The notes: generated by a model from the sequence alone, not told the origin. DNA of 64,000 bases from Sycobia sp. Sy_11 (GCA_018907035.1 JACCIC010000040.1:1581501-1645500), one strand, 5' to 3'; shown: positions 1 to 13,247, counted from the first letter of the stretch. Program-made: numbers and translations.

Positions 1-1589
1 TCCCGACGCAATCTATTGTGTATTTAATTTTTTTTTTTTTATTGCCACGAAGTTTTCCATACGAATTTGCCCGCGGAATCGACGACGACGACGCCCAAGG
101 AGAAAACTCGGGGTATTTATCGTAAGTCGCGCTTTCGACATTTCGCACCGACGAATTCGATATTTTTCGCGGGATTCGCGCCGTTCGTTCGATGTCGCAG
201 TCCACGGCGAGGCTCGGTATGGCATACGGCGCACAGGAAAAAGCTCAAATAACAGATATAATAAGGACACGTTTATCAAAGATGTTTATTGTTGGATAGT
301 TTTATGGAAAGAGCGAATTTCTGCGAATCAATTTATCTTCTTTAAAATTCCAAATCATGGATTAATTCCTCGTTTTTGAAGGAATTATTATTTCAGAAAA
401 ATGCCCTTGTATTTTCGGCAGTCACTGTAGCTCATTTTTAGAAATCTTGGTTCTTATATAATTTGCTTCGCAGGGGCTTCTGAAAAATTCAATTTCATTA
501 AAGAGTTACTTGAGACAAAAACCTCACGGTGTGTATATCACTTTCAAGTTAAAGCGTGTAAAAATAAGGCTCTTGGAAAATAAAACGTGGTGCAAAAATA
601 TAAAAAAATTTTTGTGGGAAAGGGGTGGGTTTGTTATATTATTTGCTCTCTAGAATTATTCAACGCGTAAAATTGTATTGAACAATTTTCCTTTGGCAAA
701 TTACAGACGAGCTTAATTTGCATCCGTTGTAATTTTGGGAGCCCGGTTGTAATTTCGCCGGGATTTTATGAAAACAAGATTTTGCGTCGGATTTAATATT
801 GTACAAGCAGCCAAAAGTTCAGTAAAAGAAAATTATATTCTATAAAGTGAAATACACTTTTTCAAATAAATCTCTACGAACTTAAGACAAGACTAATTTC
901 GAAGGCAAGAATTTTTTCGTATAAGAATTATTATATTTTTAGGAACCATAAAATGCACAAAATATATTATGTGTCTAACCTTGTATATACTAGAAAATAG
1001 TTTTTAGAAATGTATGCAGTAAAAATATATCTCTTATTATATGTTAATTTATTGTGTCCATATTATATATCAATATCAGTATAATGTTTAAAATGAAAAT
1101 TGTTAGTAAACATCGAACGGAAACCAATATGAAAGAGCTAATACATTATTCTAATAAACAATGCTTTTCTATAAGCTCAAATTAGATTATATACAGTAAA
1201 GAAACTTATATCAAAAACTAGTTTTAGTTAGTAATAGTTATACAGAAAAACTGTATGAAAACGTATATTTGTAATTGAAGTAAATATAAAGTAATTCGAT
1301 CACATATTTCTATCTACCGCATTGCAGAAAAATGCGGTACAAATTCAATTTGTTCAATGCATTTTTTTTTGTCAGAACCATAAAATCGAAAATAAATTGA
1401 ATATTTTCAATAATGTCCCCAACCAAGCGTTTATGAGGTAATCTGGAACTCGAAACTAATAATCAGACATCCCCGTACACGAGCACAATTATCCTTATCT
1501 GTAAAAATGAAATCGGAGTACAAGAGATAAGCATCGCCTCCCCCCACCAACAGTTGGGAAAATCATTTTCAAACATCGGCATTACAAAG
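1..1589. other. No gene seen; AT-rich
   Basis: The first 240 bases are somewhat GC-richer (GAC repeats near 80-95, many CG pairs), and the rest is AT-rich with no motif, RNA gene or long frame that I recognise. It may belong to the long intron of the hnRNP C/RALY-like gene. Confidence 0.5.
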
Positions 1590-1664
1590 AGCCATAAAAG
1601 AAGCTCGCGCGGCTTCGCTGCGCGCACCTCCACGATCCGCGAGATCGCCTTAATAATAATTTTT

Positions 1665-1696
<32 letters not shown>

Positions 1697-2075
1697 CGCA
1701 GGAGGAAAGCAGAGAGGGTGGAGAAAAGAGAAAAATAGGAGGAACGCGGGCGCCGCAATGCCTGCCTCTGGTAACGATTCAATTATATATCTCTTTTCGC
1801 CGATGCGCACGCAAAGAAAGAAGCGCGGCCCCGGCGAATGGGCGGGGAGGGGGGCAGCGGTAATAGGCGTGCCGACGTTAAATAAATTACCTCCTGCGCG
1901 AGTGTCGGTGGGGAGGAAGGGGCGGCAGGGGGCCAAAGGGAAGCATCGGAGGGCATCGGCGGCGGCGTGTCCGATGCCACTGCTCCGCAGCCGCTGTATA
2001 TATAGAGGAGATGTTTGCGCGGAGCCGGGGCCCCCAGTGCGTCCTATTTACCTCCGAGATTTTATTCGTTATTGA
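1590..2075. other. GC-rich CpG-rich island with a TATA-like site
   Basis: Sharp rise in GC over AT-rich flanks, many CG dinucleotides and a (GA)14 run at 1668-1696. TATATATA at 1997-2004 lies 39 bases before a CCAGTG initiator-like site at 2034-2039 on the plus strand. No coding frame recognised. Confidence 0.5.
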
Positions 2076-4160
2076 TAGGATAAAGAACGCGGGGGCGAAG
2101 GAAAGTCGTCGAAGAGGCGCGGGACGTCAAAGAAAGGATATTTTAATTGATTCGTAATTGGAAAAATGGAAATATTGTAATTGAAATAGATCATATTCGA
2201 TTTTCGCTGTTATGAATTTTGGACTTTGTTTATTTTTCTCAAAATTGATTATCTGTAAGAAAAATTAAGAAAAATTATGCTTTTGCGTCGACTTTTTTTT
2301 CAAGCAATATTCTTAAATAGCTCAAAAACGCTCGTCCTAGCATACAATAACTTGAGAACCGTGTGACATCATCTCGTTCTACCTGTTATTACAATTATCG
2401 TAGATATAGAAGAAATATAGATAGATCGATACAATGTAATATATAAATTAAATCAAAATTAATATAACAAATTAGAAACCTGTATCGCATGAATACGAAA
2501 ACAATATACTCAATAAAATATTTCTCAATTTGTCAAGACACAAAAAGAGATGCAATAAATCTCAAGGATTCAAAAGAGTTTTACCACTATCATAAAAGTA
2601 ATACTAATTATCTTACTGTTTAGATTAATAATTTACTGTAAATACTTATTGCAAATTCGCATGTTATTCATTCTAGCCTGATTGAATGAAAATAAAAGTA
2701 ATACTTTTCTGATAAAATGACTATTTTGAAGAAAAGTTATAAAAAGGTAATCAGAAGAATACATTCTCAATTTATATTCAATATTATGTTGCTAAATTTC
2801 TATTCTCTGACTTTTAAAAATTTTTCTCCATAAATATATATGGGATGTCCTAAAGATCTTATATATATGCTTTATTGTATTAATTAAATTAAAAAAATAG
2901 GATTTCTTCGTCTAATGTAGTATCATGAAGATTTTCGAATTCTTGAAATTCTCTCAACTAATACTGGGAAAACGCAATTTTTGTTAATTGATGGAGCGTC
3001 TGTGCTCCTACGCGGGCAAAAGAGTTGCAGGATTTGAATGGTTTCTTTTTTTTTCGCTTGAGAGAGAGAGAGAAAGAAAGCGAGGGCATTGCCGTGAAAA
3101 GTAGAGAAGAAGAGATATAAAAAGCTGGGAATGGGAGGAAAAAAACTTCGGGGTTATCTTAATGAGAATAGGGCGGGTGGTCTGTTTGTATGCAGGTTTT
3201 TTCGGAAACTTTGAGAGATGAAAGTGTCTTTGGAAATTTTCGGCAGTCTAGTGTGTTTGTTTTATACAATTCAAAGCGGATTTTACAGACGAGTAAGAGT
3301 GGCTCAATCGTTTGCATTCTGTTCTAAGATTCGCTAAATACTTTCCGGAGTGTATATAGAGTTGCAAGTAATTCACAAATAATAATTCTTTGCAAATGAA
3401 AGAACTAAATTATTATTTTTTTATATGCTGCATTATTATCTTGCGTCTAAGTATAAAGGAAATATTAAATCGAAATCTTAATGGTATATCAAAGACAGAG
3501 TATTGCACAAGAAATGTAGTTTTCAGACGCAATCATCCTGTGTCGGCTCCAAATGTTACGAACATTGTAATCCTTAAATTAACCTTCGTATAAGGAATAC
3601 ATGCATAAATAGCAAAAGAAATTTCTCTTACGAAATTAAAAGCGAATTTCTTCTTATTCTATTTGAGCAAATTGCCTGCAAAATAGAAATTTATGTATTC
3701 TTTATATGTATGTATATACGTATATACGTATAACTCAAGAAAGAACTGGGAGAAATTTCGCAGTGGCACGATTCTCATTACCGGAATTAAATAGAGTTCG
3801 TTTCCGTTGTGTTTATAAAATGTTATATACCTCCGGTATTTGTACATGAAAGAAAGGCGATTTGCCATTCTCCACACGTTCCCGCATATACTCCCGGGCG
3901 ATATAAAGTTTTTCCTCCTCCCCGACGCAGAGAGGTTATTTTTCGTTTCGTTTTGCGAGACATGTTTGAAGAGGCAGAGGGAGTGGGACAGAGAACAAGT
4001 GAGAGAGAGAGAGAGAGAGAGAGACCGAGAGAGAAAGTGAGAGAGAGCCGGCAGATCCGAGTGAATATTCATGAAAATTTCATTTGAAAATAAGAGCAAA
4101 ACCACGCTACAACATATATATATCAAATATTCAAAAATACTCTCGGGCGGTTTTTCTAAC
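2076..4160. other. No gene seen; AT-rich with short GA tracts
   Basis: Contains a short GA tract at 3059-3075 and (GA)n at about 4001-4023. The frame at 3390-3593 has a stretch RRNHPVSAPNVTNIV that vaguely recalls a transposase helix-turn-helix, too weak to call. Confidence 0.45.
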
Positions 4161-4163
4161 AAA

Positions 4164-4165
<2 letters not shown>

Positions 4166-4249
<84 letters not shown>

Positions 4250-4272
4250 CACACACGCACACACGCACACAC

Positions 4273-4314
<42 letters not shown>
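4166..4314. repeat. Compound (AC)n-(AT)n microsatellite
   Basis: (AC) repeats to about 4275 with a few GC interruptions (gcacacacgcac), then (AT) repeats 4277-4314. Creates long false frames of alternating His-Thr, Cys-Val or Ile-Tyr. Confidence 0.97.
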
Positions 4315-4318
<4 letters not shown>

Positions 4319-4514
4319 TTATTTATACACACACAAAATATACGCCAAATGAATAAATTCAGGGAAGCCTCTGCTGGAGTCTCTCTCTCTTCGTTCAGCT
4401 AATAAAAAATCAACTTTGCGTTTTCTTCCTTCTTTTTAGGAAAAGCGACCGCGTTCCAGAACCCGAAATTTACTCCCTCTCTTCGTTATCGGGAAACCTC
4501 GAATTTTCAAACGG

Positions 4515-4519
<5 letters not shown>

Positions 4520-4579
<60 letters not shown>
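4520..4579. repeat. (CT)n microsatellite, 60 bases
   Basis: Perfect CT dinucleotides. Complementary in sequence to the (GA)n array at 4915-4957. Confidence 0.97.
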
Positions 4580-4581
<2 letters not shown>

Positions 4582-4906
4582 CTCTTTCTCTCTGGCTCTC
4601 TATATAAAAAGAGCCCCTTTTTCCACCAAACAAAGATTAGCCTCTCCTGGACTTTATCAAAGAAACTTCTCATTCGCGGAAAAGCTCGCGCTGGCTTGCC
4701 TCTAGGTGCCCCTCCATTTATCAGCCCGAGCCGGAAAAATCCGTGCGCGCGCACGTTCACCCTTTCTTTAAGAAAAATCCCGAAAGAAACGCATAGACCT
4801 CTGCGCCGGGAATAAATGCGATTCAATGGCGTTGGCAAGAGACGGAAGATGGGGGAAAGGGTTTGGAATGCTTTGCCCTATGGGCGCGGAGAACCGGGTA
4901 TAGTCA

Positions 4907-4960
<54 letters not shown>

Positions 4961-6355
4961 AAAGACATAAAATACATTCGTTACAACGCCAGTTACGGTA
5001 AAATTATCGACAGGTGGAGAAAGCGGATCGAAGCTATTTTTCTATTTAGTTTGGTTCACAGAACCGGTATAGTTTATTGAAATTAAAGTTTGCTTGCTTT
5101 ATGTTTATATACAACGATTACATTGGTAATCGAAAAATCATAACAAGCTTACATTTTCTGTTTTCGAAATTCAATTTAAAACATCAGGATTTTTTTTGCC
5201 TTTTAAGTCGTTCTAAATTGAATATTTTTTATTTTGTATACAGAGAGCATATTGTACTCAGTAAAATCTGGAAATTCTATGCTGTGTAAAATGGGGAAAT
5301 TGTATTTTTTGCAGGCAGTAAAAAATCAAGGAAAATATTTATTAAAATAAAATTCGTAAATTAACGTGATCAGCAATAAAGTCGGTTCTGCGCTCTATGG
5401 TAATCGCTTACTATTTATATTAAAAAATCCTTTTTTCGGAAAATCTCGTTGACGCATTTCATTCAGTTTGAACAAGCTAATGGAATTTTATCCTCGAAAC
5501 GAAGTTTCAGAACTTAACCCTTTGGAATATCCATGGCAAGGATTTTGGATAATAACAAATTAGGGGTTCCAAGCAATGATAGAATATATTTAGTATGGAT
5601 CGATATTGTAGTATGACATTTTAGATTCACGGTTACGCCCTTTGAAAGAAGCAACCACTAATCGCCAAATAAAATGAAAAGAAGTTTACATCGCTCTAAC
5701 GTCGAAATCGCTGACTCCGGTACAATTATATGTGAGTTTTGCGGCTTGGAACAAACTTCGGGGCTAACGTGAAACTCGAACTTTTTTCTCGCGGGACTTT
5801 TCTGTCTTGCGTGGCTAAACATGCTTGCGACTTCAAAATATGGTCACCAATTTACTAATGCATTGATTATTTTAACTACTTACAGCATCGTTTCCAAAAC
5901 GCTCAGTGTTTTTACTTAATTGGGCCACGAATCATATTTACTACATTTATTTATATAGCATTCTAAAGTACCATATTTATACTTCATTGTTTGTATTCAT
6001 CGTTCTATTAAAAATAATATTTCTAATTAAACAGATGTCTTTCACAGAAACATATAGATTCGATCATCAAGCAAGCTTATACATAAAAATTAGAAATGAA
6101 TTTTGTCGTGTCAGGCTTTATTGTAGACATTAAGTAAGCACTACGCTTGAATATTTATCATAATTCTCTTGAGCCATTGAAAGGACCTATGACAATTTTT
6201 AGTCTCTTGTAGTAAATTAATTCAGAACGCTATGCATCAATATACAAGTCTTGTTACTAATCCTGTAAGAATGATTGTATAAACCTCTTACATTCTCCTA
6301 ATTTCGCTACAAGTCCTCTACCGAGCTGATGATTCGCTTAGCGCCATATGCGACA

Positions 6356-6357
<2 letters not shown>
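4580..6357. other. No gene seen
   Basis: 4600-4900 is moderately GC-rich (CG-rich patch cgtgcgcgcgcacg near 4740). From 5000 on it is plain AT-rich sequence with no recognised coding or RNA feature. Confidence 0.5.
4915..4957. repeat. (GA)n microsatellite, 43 bases
   Basis: Perfect AG run beginning after agagaaag; 335 bases downstream of the complementary (CT)n array. Confidence 0.97.
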
Positions 6358-6408
<51 letters not shown>

Positions 6409-6416
6409 TATATATA
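6358..6416. repeat. (AT)n microsatellite, 59 bases
   Basis: Perfect TA repeats with a single aa interruption at 6404-6406. Confidence 0.96.
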
Positions 6417-7499
6417 GGCGCACACACACGCTTTCAATGCCTTGAAATTTCATTAAATCATCGTACAAAGAAGTATAGAATATCCAGAAAATTAACCCTC
6501 ACTCACCCCAAAAAAAAAGTTTTAATCAACCAGGAACGCACTTTTCAACAAAAAAATCTGTCCCGTAATGAAGCAAACAATAAATTAAAGGAAGTCGCAC
6601 GAACGCAGGAGCAAGCGGCCGAAAAAGTGCCCTCTCCCCCCTGGAGACTCACCCTTGAGTCCAATTTTGTTCGGTGACCAGAACTCCCCCGACCCCTTGA
6701 CCAACTTGGCCGTCGCGGCGAAAGTTACAGTGGTGGCGGTAGCAACAAAAGTCCTGGAAAAAAATTCCTCTCCCCCCTTTCAGTCCCGCCCAACCTACTC
6801 TGCTCTCTGTTTCATCATTTCCTGCGACTGGCAGCGAGACGCCGAGGGCGGTTGCCCAATTTTTTTTTGGGAAATTGAAAATGTTTCCGGTGGTCAGGGG
6901 TGCCGTAGCAGGGCGGGGAGCACTTGCTCTCATTCCTCGTGCATTCTGGAACTGTTTATTTTACTGTGTATATATATATCTGCGGCGATTGTTCCTATAT
7001 GAACAAAGGCGTGAATCGGTTCTTTGCTCAGAAGAGAAATTATTTGGCCAAATTTACGCGGTGAAATTATTTGTCAATTTAGAATTGATTTTCGTGACTG
7101 TACGTACGGTCAAGGTGAAGGAGCTACCTAGATGGGCGATAAAGACATTTTGGCTTAGACATGTCGCTTACCTGAAACATAAAATGGAAATACTATTGTT
7201 AATATCATAATAAGAATACAAATAATTGTGCATATACAGTTATAAATGTTATTTAAACAATTTGTAATTTGTTCAGAATAAAAAGCTAAAACTAATGATA
7301 AGGAATTATTTGTGTTTTTACAGTAACATAGTATTTGACGAAGTAGACAAAATTCAAATAAGTAATAACTAATTGTAAACAAGTAAGAGTCGGGTATAAC
7401 TATATAACTGCAAAACTATATATCATTTCACTTTGTCAAGTAGTACAGAATAGTCACCAGTGACAGAAAATTGGGTTCCTCTCAGTTTTCTCCATCTTA

Positions 7500-7501
<2 letters not shown>
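6417..7501. other. No gene seen; mixed composition
   Basis: 6600-6950 is GC-richer with pyrimidine and G tracts (cccccgacccc, ggtggcggt) but no supported frame. 7000-7500 is AT-rich and holds the candidate recursive splice site. Confidence 0.45.
7165..7190 (-). promoter_or_regulatory. Candidate recursive splice site (acceptor directly joined to donor)
   Basis: On the minus strand, the strand of the hnRNP C/RALY-like gene, the sequence tttccattttatgtttcag is followed immediately by gtaagc (donor bases 7166-7171). A pyrimidine-rich acceptor fused to a donor is the arrangement of zero-length-exon recursive splice sites known from long fly introns. The tract is not a pure T-run, so chance is possible. 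Confidence 0.3.

Positions 7502-7547
<46 letters not shown>
7502..7547. repeat. (AT)n microsatellite, 46 bases
   Basis: First of three long AT arrays within 530 bases. Confidence 0.97.
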
Positions 7548-7552
<5 letters not shown>

Positions 7553-7764
7553 AACCAGACATTGCTAAGTACAATTTCACTGGATATGAGCTGAACGCTC
7601 CGTGCGAAAGAGAAGAGGACCAACTGAACCGTCGTGCGCGACACTCGCTTATAGCGGCTCTGTCTACAAACTTCGTCTTCCCCGTCCCTCGTTCCTTCCT
7701 TCTTTCATGCAATTTCACCCCCCCCCCCATTTTTCTCTCGACGAAATTACCTTTCCCCCATATA

Positions 7765-7767
<3 letters not shown>

Positions 7768-7817
<50 letters not shown>
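7768..7817. repeat. (AT)n microsatellite, 50 bases
   Basis: Second of the three clustered AT arrays; preceded by a run of 12 C at about 7719-7730. Confidence 0.97.
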
Positions 7818-7823
<6 letters not shown>

Positions 7824-7980
7824 AAAAACAGACGGAAACGCGAGATTCACAATCCGTTTCTATTCTTCGGAGATTTCTATCCCGGTAAAACTGTCGCTCT
7901 TTGCTCGCCCAATCTCGCGGGGAGTTGCTCCACATAAATTCACCTCGCTACATCTATACATGCACACAAAAGCACACATA

Positions 7981-7982
<2 letters not shown>

Positions 7983-8031
<49 letters not shown>
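7983..8031. repeat. (AT)n microsatellite, 49 bases
   Basis: Third of the clustered AT arrays; preceded by an imperfect cacacaaaagcacacat stretch. Confidence 0.97.
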
Positions 8032-8033
<2 letters not shown>

Positions 8034-10500
8034 TAAATTCAACGAGAGGCAAAGCGCGTCGGAGCGAAACGCGAAAGCGCGGACGGAGATTATAATTACA
8101 ACATATCCGTAGAAGCGTCGTTGTTGGGGCATGAGGATAAAGGGAGCGGGGAAGGTGTCGCGAGCGCGCGCGTTATAATGCGGAAAATCGTTCCGAACGA
8201 GTATATGCATGTGCGGTAAAGTCTGCCTCTAGTTGGACGCGGGAAAATGTGTAAAAGTGTATACGGGATGAAAATGGATGGAAATAGGAGAGGCAGCGGT
8301 AGAAGCAGAGAGACAGAGAAAGAGGTAGAGATTGTAATTTGAAATCAATACACTAACATGTGGTAAAATGAAAGCTTATTATAAATTAATAGTATAAATG
8401 ACATAAAAATAATTTTTTTCATGTTTTGTAAATGGAATATTTAATATAAATTAATAAATAAATGATATAAATACGTATATAGATACCATCTATATATCCG
8501 TTCATAGCGGTAATCTTCAGTTTTTATACGAAAGGCAAACATTTGAATTTTTAAAAAAAATTATCTGAATGGAAAAATTTAGAAATTATAATCTACCCAC
8601 GAGCATTTGATAATAAATTAAACTAACTTTTATGGCTTTTTAGTGGTGAAGGTGAATACACAGTTTCCTTACAATGCTCATAGTCACAAAACATGAAATA
8701 TTAATAACACGCAAAACTAATGTTACGTAAGGAACGAATTCGTACAATTATGATACATATTCAGAAATTATAATACTCTCTAAATGGTAGCAGATTATAG
8801 ATTTCTGGCTAGGACGTTTCTACCCCAAACTACTTTCCCATAGTTCTGCGTAATTTTGTATTACTCCATACACGAATTCTCATTCGGTTTTGTTTCAATC
8901 TTTGCTCTAAGGATTATTGGACGCGGGACAAACCGCGTCTATGTCGAGAATAATGAAATGAAGAAGAAAACAAAAGAGATGGAAACATTCGATACATTTC
9001 TAAAAATTATCTTTCCTTCTGTATTAGTCTAGTACTCTATACTAGGCATACTAATTTTGTATATGAACAGAATGAACGATATATTGCTCTTAATAAAGAA
9101 ACTTAATTGTTTATTTAAATATAATGCCATCGGATTATATACATATATGAGTAAATGCCCTTATTCAAGATATGCACGCGTGTCTTCAAACACACACGAA
9201 AATCCATTCTCGAAATTCGAAATAATCGTACGGCTATATATCCAGAAGTGCGCGCGGAAGAGCTTTCTCGTATAATTAGTCGCTCCGCGTAATTCGGGGA
9301 CTAGAAGAAAAAAAAACGCACTGCGCGCGCGCGCCACTTCATCAAATAAAGCCTTTGAGTAGGTAAGCTGAAAAAAGCAGCGGGGTAAAGGTCAGCGGGT
9401 GGGGGGACGGATGAGGGACGAGAAGGAAATCACAAGAGGCCGGGAGCCGAAAGTTTCTGGAAATCGAGCCAGAGGGTCAGGGAGGAGCGGAGTGTAGCTA
9501 GAAGCAAAGCGAAAATCCGTGGTAGTTAAAAAGAGCGTCGTGTGTGTGTGTGTAAGGAGTGTGTGTGATGATTTCCGATTCGAGACAAATTATACGGCCA
9601 ACTTTTCATTTAACTCGCGATTTGGGGAAGAGATTATGTAATAAGGAATAAGTATATAAAATCATAATAAAATCAGTTCCCATTTTAAGAAAGTTCATTG
9701 ATTACTGCAAGAACGTTATCAATTGTTGCGAAATTGTATTTTTAATACGGTCTCTTATGGGAAATGACAGTTTCATGGTTTTATATATATATATGTTATA
9801 ATGTAATTGTCGTAGAAACTTGACGAGAATTTTGTAATCAAAAGACTGTTATGTTTCAGCTGTTTGTGTAGATTGTTTTCAGAATGATTTCTTAAGCATA
9901 AGAAGTAGAAAACATACGAACGCGCAAGCAAAAATGCTTGCGTACCATGAAAGCAGAATCCAATAAGCGATATATTACATATTCTGAAGAGGTTAGCCGT
10001 GCAATTTCTGACAAACTAAATGGTGTAAAAACATAGTTTGGGCTACCATTCTCCGTCGAATTTCTCAGCGTAAATAGAACATGATAGAATCTTATTAATC
10101 GAAAGCCCAATTCTTATTCATACTCGTCCATCGTAGCTTTTAGTTATGATTAACTTGCTTTTCACATCCGCTCGTATTATTATTTATTTGTTTCTGTTAT
10201 ATTAAATAATCGTAAGCATCAATGATTTTTATATATAAAACTGATACGGATTTTTTTAGGTAATCTCGATTCTGTACCCAAACCGATATTGTTAGTGCGC
10301 TCTCTGCCATAATTCAAGTTTCGAAGTTTCGTCGTTTACGATTTGACGTTTTTGTCTAAAAATAAAATTCGGCTACCTTCAGGCAGTTGAAAAGGAATAA
10401 ATTAACAAAATTACGTATGCACGGTGTAGTATACGCGTCTTATTGAAAATCACTACGTAACCGCTCTTTTTTTTTACGATGAACAAACATACTGTAACAT
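8032..10500. other. No gene seen; AT-rich with two GC patches
   Basis: GC-rich patches at about 8040-8240 and 9290-9560 (the latter with a (GC)n-like tgcgcgcgcgcgcc and a short (GT)n at 9540-9553). The rest is AT-rich without recognisable features. Confidence 0.45.
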
Positions 10501-10504
10501 ACGA

Positions 10505-10756
10505 AAAGCGTCAAGCCGCTTGCTCTCCTGCTCCCCTCCCCTCCACCGAGCTACCGAGCGCCGTTGAAACCCCCCATCAGGGCGGCGCGCGACGTAACGA
10601 TCTTGCCGCCGCGCCGACTACGATTTATCACCTCATCACCGAGGCCGCGGCCACCGTGCAGTAGCCGAATTGAATTGTTTCCGCCCCGCGTCTGGGCCAT
10701 CTCTGCCGCACAGTTCCGCTGCGCACTGGGGTGCAAGGAGGCGGCTGCCCTTCCTT

Positions 10757-10805
<49 letters not shown>

Positions 10806-10910
10806 TCTCTTTCCTTTTTCCTTGGCCGCGAAGCATTAGCCCGCCACTTGAGGCATTGTTTTCATTCGAGTAGCCGCGCTCGCGCGCCGCTAATTGCGCG
10901 GCTGTAATTA
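10505..10910. other. GC-rich CpG-rich island
   Basis: High GC and CG content (gccgccgcgccg near 10605, gctcgcgcgccgc near 10879) around a (CT)n array, in AT-rich flanks. No frame supported; may be a regulatory region or untranslated exon. Confidence 0.45.
10762..10801. repeat. (CT)n microsatellite, 40 bases
   Basis: Perfect run inside the GC-rich island, continuing imperfectly as ccctctctctttcc. Confidence 0.96.
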
Positions 10911-11074
10911 ATTATTTTTAACGAATAGCTCGGATTCTGCTCCAAGAGGGGGGGGCGGAGGGAGGAACGCATACGCGACGCCCCCGGTTCTCTGTAAACA
11001 CATATACCACAGTGAAACATTGTGGTGCAGGTATAAAAGAGATATTTGCATTTTTAAAGCCGCGTCGTTGCAGC

Positions 11075-11078
<4 letters not shown>

Positions 11079-11113
<35 letters not shown>
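11079..11113. repeat. (AT)n microsatellite, 35 bases
   Basis: Perfect AT run. Confidence 0.95.
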
Positions 11114-11116
<3 letters not shown>

Positions 11117-11229
11117 TCTTGGATTAAAGTAATAAAGTAAATAGATTTGCGAGCGCACGCTCGGAGCACGATTCCGCCGCTGCAGTGAGCGCCTTGCGCG
11201 AGGGATACATTCCGGCGAATTATTTTTAA

Positions 11230-11890
11230 CAAATTGCCTATTCTGCAAGTCTCTTGCAGAATTAAACTTGTTTAATCATAAAAACGGCATTTAGTTCTTA
11301 TGAGGAACAAATGGGTTTTTCGTAATTATGCATAGTACACCTTTAATCCTTCAACTAAACCTTGATAAGTATTTATCTGTCTTACAACGATTGGGCCGAT
11401 GAAATTTTTCTATTAATTATCTGATCATATTACCATATTTATGGAGATCTAATCAGCCGAAGTGTACAGTAGAGTTTTTAAAAAGCTTATAAATTATTTT
11501 ATTTTAATGAGAGAAAATTTTTGAACGATGGATAATGGCGAGCTAGTTGTTTTTGTTTAACCTGTAATTATTTAAATCTGTAATATTGATGGTAATCTTG
11601 AAAAGGTTCGATTTAACATAGAAAATCCAAAAATTCTGGAAAAATGAATTTCTGCATAGATTTTCTTATAATAATTTGACTTTACATAATTATTTAAGTT
11701 CAGACATAAATAATTGACCCGTCATTCGTGGCTAAAAAATCTTCCGTTATTGTATTATACGTTATACGTCACTTCAAGAATTATATATATATACATATTT
11801 TTTATAGAAAAAGTAAAATAAGACGTCCATAATCAGAAATCAATCATTTCTATGTAATAATCTGTACGACAACTTGAAACATAACCCTTG
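11230..11890. other. No gene seen; AT-rich
   Basis: Plain AT-rich sequence between two GC-rich islands; nothing recognised. Confidence 0.5.
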
Positions 11891-11929
11891 GAAAATCTAA
11901 TAAACTCCCGTATATTATCCACGGGTTGT

Positions 11930-12460
11930 ACGTACGAACCATCAACGGGGCCATCGATAACTTCGGCCAAGCGCACAAATCATTCACCTCGTCCAGCCGG
12001 GCGCGTCAAGAGTCAAGAGCTAATATCTCCTCCGCTGCCAACCCCCTCTCGATCTACTCGAACATTCTCACCTTACGGATCGCAACAACGATTCTCCGCG
12101 CGTGGAATATTTTTCCGCGGACGGTAGCGACGGGGGGGGGCGGAGTGCACGCCGTTAACCCGTCGGGTGGCAGGCGCAGCTAACAACCCCTGCGGAATAC
12201 GGTGGCGGAGTAGATGGGGGGGGGGCAGAACGTGGGCTCGCGACTCGTATAAATCAAAGAATCGGCCGGGGATAAACCAGCGACCGCCGTGCCCCCGGGT
12301 TACGGGGCCAATTTCGGGAAAAAGTTTCGGAATAAAGAAGAAATCGCGCGGGAATCGCGGATGCGGTCGGCAAAAAACTCGGGGAATTTAATCAACCGCA
12401 GGTGGATGGGGGAGGGGGGTGGATGGAGGGAATGAAACGTCCAGTGTATGAGAAGTAAAA
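11930..12460. other. GC-rich island with G-runs
   Basis: Contains G-runs at about 12130-12140 and 12217-12226 and gaggggggt near 12412. These are purine-rich and possibly quadruplex-forming. No coding frame supported. Confidence 0.45.
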
Positions 12461-12479
12461 CACTGGAATTTTCACGGGA

Positions 12480-13247
12480 CACGGGGCTGTGGACAAGTGT
12501 TTTTAATCGTATAAATCGGATATGAAAAGTACGATTGAAAATTCCGTATTTCGTGATGGACGAGCATAATTTAATAAAATGGTCAACCTTCTTTTCGACA
12601 TTTCCTCAATGGCAAAAAATTTAAAATTCGTTCGAAGATATTGGCTGTAAATTCAATTATAATAGAATATAGTATTGAAATGTAGTTTTGTAGCTTTCCG
12701 ACAAGCTGTTTAATTATTTGTTCGAAATGATTTAAAAGAAGTAAAAATCATCCAAAAATATTTTAGAAAAATTCAATATTTAGTATTTTTTAGTATTATT
12801 TTTAACGTTTGAACATCAATTTAGATATTTAAAAAATACGTGTCTAACATTTTCAGGTACGCAATATTAGAATATTATCGAATTTCAAATCTAAATAGTT
12901 CTCGAGTTAATATTTTTAGCATGTATCAAGAAAGTAATTTTTTCAGAGATTCTACAAGTGCTTTTCATATCTAAATAATGTTATTAATGCTCATAATTTT
13001 AAATTAATTAACGTTTATAATATTTGTTTAATATTTGAGTATTGTGTGAGATCTAGTCTGAAGTTTATTATTTACTGATTGAAATTTCAAAGGAAGCCGT
13101 CAAATCCATACGATATTTATGCTTATAATTCATTTTCAGTATATAAAAAATCACAAAAGAAGAAATAAAAATAAAAATTCATATAGAATATAGAATGGTA
13201 AAAAAGTAAACAAACCACAATCTCTGCATAAAAACATATCTGACCAA

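Noticed and set aside
3659..4276. 205-codon minus-strand frame
   Set aside because: More than a quarter of it is translated (AC)n giving Cys-Val repeats and (GA)n giving Ser-Leu; no non-repeat motif.
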